Below the pieces are notes generated by a model. It saw only the letters and a program-made list of their open reading frames with translations. It ran no database searches and was not told where the DNA came from. A stretch of DNA of 64,000 nucleotides from Ulvibacterium sp965248315 (lineage in GTDB: Bacteria; Bacteroidota; Bacteroidia; Flavobacteriales; Flavobacteriaceae): the NCBI RefSeq assembly GCF_965248315.1, contig NZ_CBDFIX010000001.1, positions 248,001-312,000 of the forward strand. Reading direction: 5' to 3'. The position numbers and the translations under genes are program-made. Position 1 is the stretch's first letter; the number at the start of each line of letters is the position of its first letter. This document shows positions 60,731 through 64,000 of the stretch, piece after piece.

Positions 60731-61576
60731 ATGGAAAAAACATATCACGGACATATCATAGAAAGAGCAATCCACTATATCGTAGAAAATTATCGGTCTC
60801 AGCCTAGTTTGGAGGAGGTTTCCAAACATGTTCATTTAAGCAAATACCATTTTCAACGCTTATTTCATGAATGGGCTGGCGTTACGCCAAAGCAATTTTT
60901 GCAGTATATAACAGTGGAACATGCTAAAAAATGCTTGTACGAAGGACAATCCACCCTGGCTACCGCTTACGAAGTGGGACTTTCGGGAAATGGTCGTTTG
61001 CACGACATGTTCATTAAAATAGAATCTTGCACCCCGGGCGAGTTTCAGAAAAGAGGAGAAGGACTGGTTTTGAAATATCAGGTAATCGATTCTCCTTTTG
61101 GTAAATTAGTCATTGCAGAATCCGATTTGGGGATAACCCAAATGGAATTTTTAATGGAAAATACTTCACCTATTGAACTTTTGGAGTCCATATTTCCAGA
61201 AGCCTGTTTTCGCCAGGAATTGGGAACTTACGGCCAGATGGTGAAGGATTACTTTACTAGTTGGAAAATTCCTGAAAAACAAATCGTATTAGATCTTAGG
61301 GGCACGCCGTTCCAGGTTAGTGTTTGGAAAGCTCTACTTTCCGTTCCCTCTGCCCAATTTGTAGCTTACGGAGATATTGCAAAAGCCATAAATAAACCCA
61401 ATGCGGTACGTGCCGTAGGAACTGCCATAGGAAAGAATCCTATTGCTTATTTAATACCCTGCCATAGGGTAATCAGGGAAACGGGCGAAATGGGCGGATA
61501 TGGTTGGGGCAAGGACAAGAAATACTTGATCAATGGTTTTGAAAATGTACAATTGCGCAACAAACGGATTGCATAA
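60731..61576 (+). CDS. Ada-like AraC regulator fused to methylated-DNA-protein cysteine methyltransferase
   Basis: A 281-residue fusion. Residues about 8-105 are an AraC helix-turn-helix pair (SLEEVSKHVHLSKYHFQRLFHEWAGVTPKQFLQ and TLATAYEVGLSGNGRLHDMFIKIESCTPGEF). Residues about 115-281 are an O6-alkylguanine-DNA alkyltransferase (LDLRGTPFQVSVWKALLSVPSAQFVAYGDIAKAI, then IAYLIPCHRVIRETGEMGGYGWG with the acceptor Cys in PCHRVI). The Ada N-terminal zinc/methylphosphotriester domain is missing, so methylation sensing must differ from E. coli Ada. It repairs methylated bases and may control its own gene. Confidence 0.88.
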   Translation: MEKTYHGHIIERAIHYIVENYRSQPSLEEVSKHVHLSKYHFQRLFHEWAGVTPKQFLQYITVEHAKKCLYEGQSTLATAYEVGLSGNGRLHDMFIKIESCTPGEFQKRGEGLVLKYQVIDSPFGKLVIAESDLGITQMEFLMENTSPIELLESIFPEACFRQELGTYGQMVKDYFTSWKIPEKQIVLDLRGTPFQVSVWKALLSVPSAQFVAYGDIAKAINKPNAVRAVGTAIGKNPIAYLIPCHRVIRETGEMGGYGWGKDKKYLINGFENVQLRNKRIA

Positions 61577-61734
61577 ATTGTGCCCAATGTGGAGCTTTGT
61601 ATATATAAGGCAGTGAACCCTAAGAAAATAAACGAATTTATTGAATGTGAAAAAATCCATAAAGGTTTTTTTGGATTTGTTAAAGTTTAATTAATTAACT
61701 GTTAATTACGTAACAAAAGGACATAAGAGCAGTC

Positions 61735-61742
61735 TATCTTTG
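61735..61742 (+). promoter_or_regulatory. -7 box of the ankyrin gene
   Basis: TATCTTTG matches TAnnTTTG exactly. It overlaps the TTG that opens the longer frame at 61740, supporting the ATG at 61782 as the true start (39-nt leader). Confidence 0.6.
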
Positions 61743-61781
61743 TATAATCAAAATTTATTTCATCAATTAAATGTATTCATC

Positions 61782-62174
61782 ATGAAAAAAACAATTCTAA
61801 CCCTTGCCTCTGCATTATTGCTAGTAGGCGCAACCGCGAATGCCAAATCAGAAACCCATCAAACAAATCTAGCCACCCCTAATGTAGTGGCAAAGGTTGA
61901 AGTCAGTGCCTTTTGCAAAGCTATCATGCAAGGGGATATTGATACCGTTAAGCGATTGATAGAGCTTGGCGAGGACGTAAACAAAAAATCTTTGGGAATG
62001 ACCCCGGCCATATTTGCGGCCCGTTACAATAAAGCGGAGATTCTTGAATTACTTATTGCAAATGGAGCTAACCTTAGGTTAAAAAGTGACAAAGGTTATA
62101 CAGCTAAAAAATATGCACAACTTTCAAAGGCAACTGATGCCTTGGCCGTTATTGAGGCAGCCATGGGAAGCTAA
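61782..62174 (+). CDS. Exported ankyrin-repeat protein
   Basis: About 130 residues from the ATG at 61782. A signal peptide (KKTILTLASALLLVGATANAK) precedes two to three ankyrin repeats (about 47-110: AIMQGDIDTVKRLIELGEDVNKKSLGMTPAIFAARYNKAEILELLIANGANL, then LKSDKGYTAKKYAQ). These helical repeats bind other proteins, here in the periplasm. The partner is unknown. A strong terminator follows and the -7 box decides the start. Confidence 0.8.
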   Translation: MKKTILTLASALLLVGATANAKSETHQTNLATPNVVAKVEVSAFCKAIMQGDIDTVKRLIELGEDVNKKSLGMTPAIFAARYNKAEILELLIANGANLRLKSDKGYTAKKYAQLSKATDALAVIEAAMGS

Positions 62175-62194
62175 GATAATTCATCAATCAAAAG

Positions 62195-62230
62195 AAAAAA
62201 CCCTTCGGCCGACAGGCCGAAGGGTTTTTT
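62195..62230. terminator. Strong bidirectional terminator after the ankyrin gene
   Basis: Perfect 10-bp stem CCCTTCGGCC/GGCCGAAGGG, tetraloop GACA, with A6 before and T6 after, so it can act on both strands; it serves the ankyrin gene and also the DUF6747 gene on the other strand. Confidence 0.9.
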
Positions 62231-62286
62231 AATTCCCATTATTTACTTCAAATAGTGTTCACGTAAAAGAGTAAATAATTCCGGTT

Positions 62287-62454
62287 TTAAAATTCAAATC
62301 CATTTAAGGCTCTGTGCATAAAAGCATATACCGCCATAAGGATCATAAGGGCACAGAAAACGGAATATACCTTAAGAAGTACCACCACTATTTCGGGCTT
62401 GCAATTCTCAAAAGCTTCCGTGTAAAGGTTCTTAAAATGTGTAAGTGTTCCCAT
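62287..62454 (-). CDS. DUF6747-like small membrane protein
   Basis: A 55-residue frame, ATG at 62454 to TAA at 62287: MGTLTHFKNLYTEAFENCK, a single membrane helix (IVVVLLKVYSVFCALMILMAV) and a YAFMHRALNGFEF end. This order of amphipathic N-terminus, one helix and an aromatic, F-ending tail resembles DUF6747 proteins, known only as small proteins of Flavobacteriaceae. The function is unknown. TATATTTG lies 92 nt upstream and the bidirectional terminator follows. Confidence 0.75.
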   Translation of the reverse strand: MGTLTHFKNLYTEAFENCKPEIVVVLLKVYSVFCALMILMAVYAFMHRALNGFEF

Positions 62455-62546
62455 ATAGTTTCATTTAAATGCTGAAACAAATCCAGCACAAGTTATTAAA
62501 TTAAAGCTATAAGGGGTTAAATCTGAGGCAGGAAAGATTTGTGAAA

Positions 62547-62554
62547 CAAATATA
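62547..62554 (-). promoter_or_regulatory. -7 box of the DUF6747 gene
   Basis: TATATTTG on the minus strand matches TAnnTTTG exactly; it would give a leader of about 87 nt. Confidence 0.4.
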
Positions 62555-62617
62555 ACAAAACGGGTGTAAAAACCTAGGCTTGCGGGTTGAATTAACCTTT
62601 TTAAGGTTGAAGTACCA

Positions 62618-63385
62618 TTATTCTCGTCCTTCGTACTTCTGGATGGCCTCCTTTATCTTTTGAATCCTATTCTCCGGATCTGGATGGGTACTTTGAAATT
62701 CCGGTGTTCGATTAGGTCCGGCCGCGTCTCTTAGGATTTCCATTACCTTGATCATCTCCCTAGGCTCATACCCGGACCGAATCATGAATAATACGCCCAA
62801 TTCGTCACTTTCCAATTCATCGCCCCTTCCATTTTTTAAAAGGGTGTTTTGGCCAATACTGCCCACGATTCCCCCGGCATCCGCTCCAACTGATGCTCCC
62901 ATGGAAACAGTCCGCCAGAAGCTACTTTCCGCGATTCGTTCCGCTGAGTGCCTACCGATTACATGGCCTATCTCATGCCCAAGAACACCGGCTAATTGAG
63001 CTTCGTTCAATTTTGAGAAAAGGGCATAGGTAATGAATATCTGTCCCCCGGGCAGGGCAAAGGCATTTATGGTACGGTCATCGGCTAAGAGATGAAAATC
63101 ATATTTGTAGGGTGTCTCCCGCGCTATGCTATTGTTTATGAGTTTGGTGCCAATGGCATCTACAAAGGACTGTAGGCGTTCATCAGGATAAAGGCCTCCG
63201 TGCTGTTGCGCCATTTCGGGAGCACTTTGCAGCCCAATGGCAATTTCTTGCTCAGCGGTCATATCAATGGTCTGCACCCTTCCTGTATACGGATTTTCTT
63301 CTTTGTTGTTACAGCGTTGGATAAAGGCAAAGGCTACAATGGCCAAACCAATGAAAATACGAATTTTCCAACTTCCCCTTCTCAT
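62618..63385 (-). CDS. M48-family metallopeptidase, membrane-anchored
   Basis: A 255-residue zinc protease with an N-terminal hydrophobic segment (IRIFIGLAIVAFAFIQRC; anchor or lipoprotein signal, Cys at about 25). The HEIGH zinc motif is in LAGVLGHEIGHVIGRHSAERI (about 135-155), and the third zinc ligand Glu is in ESDELGVLFMIRSGY (about 190). FALPGGQIFITYALFSKLN precedes it. It resembles the periplasmic BepA-like/M48 group that acts on outer-membrane proteins, but the target is not known. Confidence 0.9.
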   Translation of the reverse strand: MRRGSWKIRIFIGLAIVAFAFIQRCNNKEENPYTGRVQTIDMTAEQEIAIGLQSAPEMAQQHGGLYPDERLQSFVDAIGTKLINNSIARETPYKYDFHLLADDRTINAFALPGGQIFITYALFSKLNEAQLAGVLGHEIGHVIGRHSAERIAESSFWRTVSMGASVGADAGGIVGSIGQNTLLKNGRGDELESDELGVLFMIRSGYEPREMIKVMEILRDAAGPNRTPEFQSTHPDPENRIQKIKEAIQKYEGRE

Positions 63386-63425
63386 AATATTAGTGTCCTA
63401 TCGTAAATTCAAGATACCAAAAAAC

Positions 63426-64000
63426 TTATAAAAGAGTTGGATTAATATCCAAAATATTATCCTGGATGTAATTTTTGAGAAATCCATTGGTGAAATGCTC
63501 GCTTCCTATAAAATCTTCTTCTTGAAGTAATTTTAAAATATTCTTTCTTCGGAATTCGGTCAACATAGGGATGGATATGGGGGCGTAGCTGTAATGCCAG
63601 GGTTCATACTTAAAACCTCTTCTCCCAGGATTGTCAGTGTAGACCAAATAAAAATCATAGTCATTGGAGTTTTCGTCCATCCATTTTTTCAAATCTACAA
63701 AGGGACCGTTGTTTTCAAACTTGGAAGGATCCAGTACATCCCCCTCCACCTTACGGTAACCATCTGTGATGTCAATATCGGTACCCCAATGATGTCTGCT
63801 CGTCCCTGGAATGGTAGAGTATTCGATAATCTTGTCAATGGCCTCCAATGGTTCCATACCATCATCTTCTGTATATCTTAGAAACTTACGCTCCCAAATA
63901 CCTTCTTGGCGGTAAAAATCACGATAACTAGATACAATTTTTAGGTCTATCCCATCGTTATAGGCGGCCTTTTTCATCTCTACAAAGGCATCATGTGCCT
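63426..64000 (-). CDS. M15-family D-alanyl-D-alanine carboxypeptidase-like enzyme (5' partial)
   Basis: The visible 190 residues run past the window end without a start; the ATG at 63977 is internal (AHDAFVE precedes it in frame). The family signature is clear: AFVEMKKAAYNDGIDLKIVSSYR, SRHHWGTDIDIT (zinc His and Asp) and KYEPWHYSY (zinc His, catalytic Glu side). It is a VanY-like peptidase that trims cell-wall peptides. The end DNILDINPTLL is charged and hydrophobic, with no extra domain. Confidence 0.9.
   Translation of the reverse strand, partial: AHDAFVEMKKAAYNDGIDLKIVSSYRDFYRQEGIWERKFLRYTEDDGMEPLEAIDKIIEYSTIPGTSRHHWGTDIDITDGYRKVEGDVLDPSKFENNGPFVDLKKWMDENSNDYDFYLVYTDNPGRRGFKYEPWHYSYAPISIPMLTEFRRKNILKLLQEEDFIGSEHFTNGFLKNYIQDNILDINPTLL

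Noticed and set aside
61640..61680. Imperfect hairpin (AAATCCA/TGGATTT) downstream of the Ada-like gene.
   Set aside because: Short stem, T-rich loop and weak T tail make it an unconvincing terminator.

Overview
The window looks like a chromosomal segment of a marine Flavobacteriaceae (Bacteroidota), in the broad range of Maribacter, Zobellia or Muricauda; the genus cannot be fixed from this sequence alone. Supporting signs are a short primary sigma factor without region 1.1, many TAnnTTTG -7 promoter boxes with no Shine-Dalgarno-like sequences, flavobacterial families (TamL, PorT, DUF5103, DUF3667, DUF6747), many lipoproteins with a Cys just after the signal peptide, and a sodium-pumping NADH dehydrogenase (Nqr) operon. 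No tRNA, rRNA, CRISPR array or insertion sequence was seen.

Layout. 1-4.9 kb: 3' part of a ThDP-dependent oxidase, a three-gene block of small envelope or unknown proteins, then rpe-ypdA. 4.9-8.6 kb: a secreted PQQ-type dehydrogenase/cytochrome c lipoprotein divergent from an exported sugar isomerase-like protein. 8.6-12.1 kb: an accessory patch with a decayed frame, a surface receptor-L-repeat lipoprotein and a doubly frameshifted DUF1508 (YegP-like) pseudogene. 12.2-19 kb: the primary sigma factor, an ECF sigma factor with an unusual inner-membrane/outer-membrane partner, a duplicated-domain lipoprotein, and pnp-rpsO. 19-29.5 kb: a lipoprotein, fbaA-accD, an exported MG2/plug protein, tamL divergent from a TrmH-type methyltransferase, and ubiE-porT. 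29.6-33.7 kb: trkA-trkH behind a structured leader, then small regulatory and membrane genes. 33.8-47.2 kb: an MBL-fold hydrolase, an aminotransferase, a fatty acid desaturase, rsmG, a GlxA regulator with two exported enzymes that share a Cys-rich module, an exported DinB protein, pruA, apaG, DUF3667 and DUF5103. 47.3-54.9 kb: nqrABCDEF, a small Nqr-associated protein and apbE. 55-64 kb: a membrane AraC regulator, a TlpA-like lipoprotein, methyltransferase, a truncated GxxExxY fragment, map, gpmI, an Ada-like protein, a periplasmic ankyrin protein, a 55-residue DUF6747 protein, an M48 protease and a partial M15 peptidase.

How it works together. The Nqr block builds the respiratory sodium pump, and ApbE attaches FMN to NqrB and NqrC. 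TrkAH imports potassium, plausibly driven by the resulting ion gradients. TamL, PorT and several barrel proteins serve outer-membrane assembly and type IX secretion. The best leads for something undescribed are the structured trkA leader, the GlxA/exported DJ-1/exported hydrolase locus with matching five-cysteine modules, the ECF sigma factor paired with a predicted trans-envelope protein, and several start codons lying 4-6 nt behind a -7 box (candidate leaderless mRNAs).
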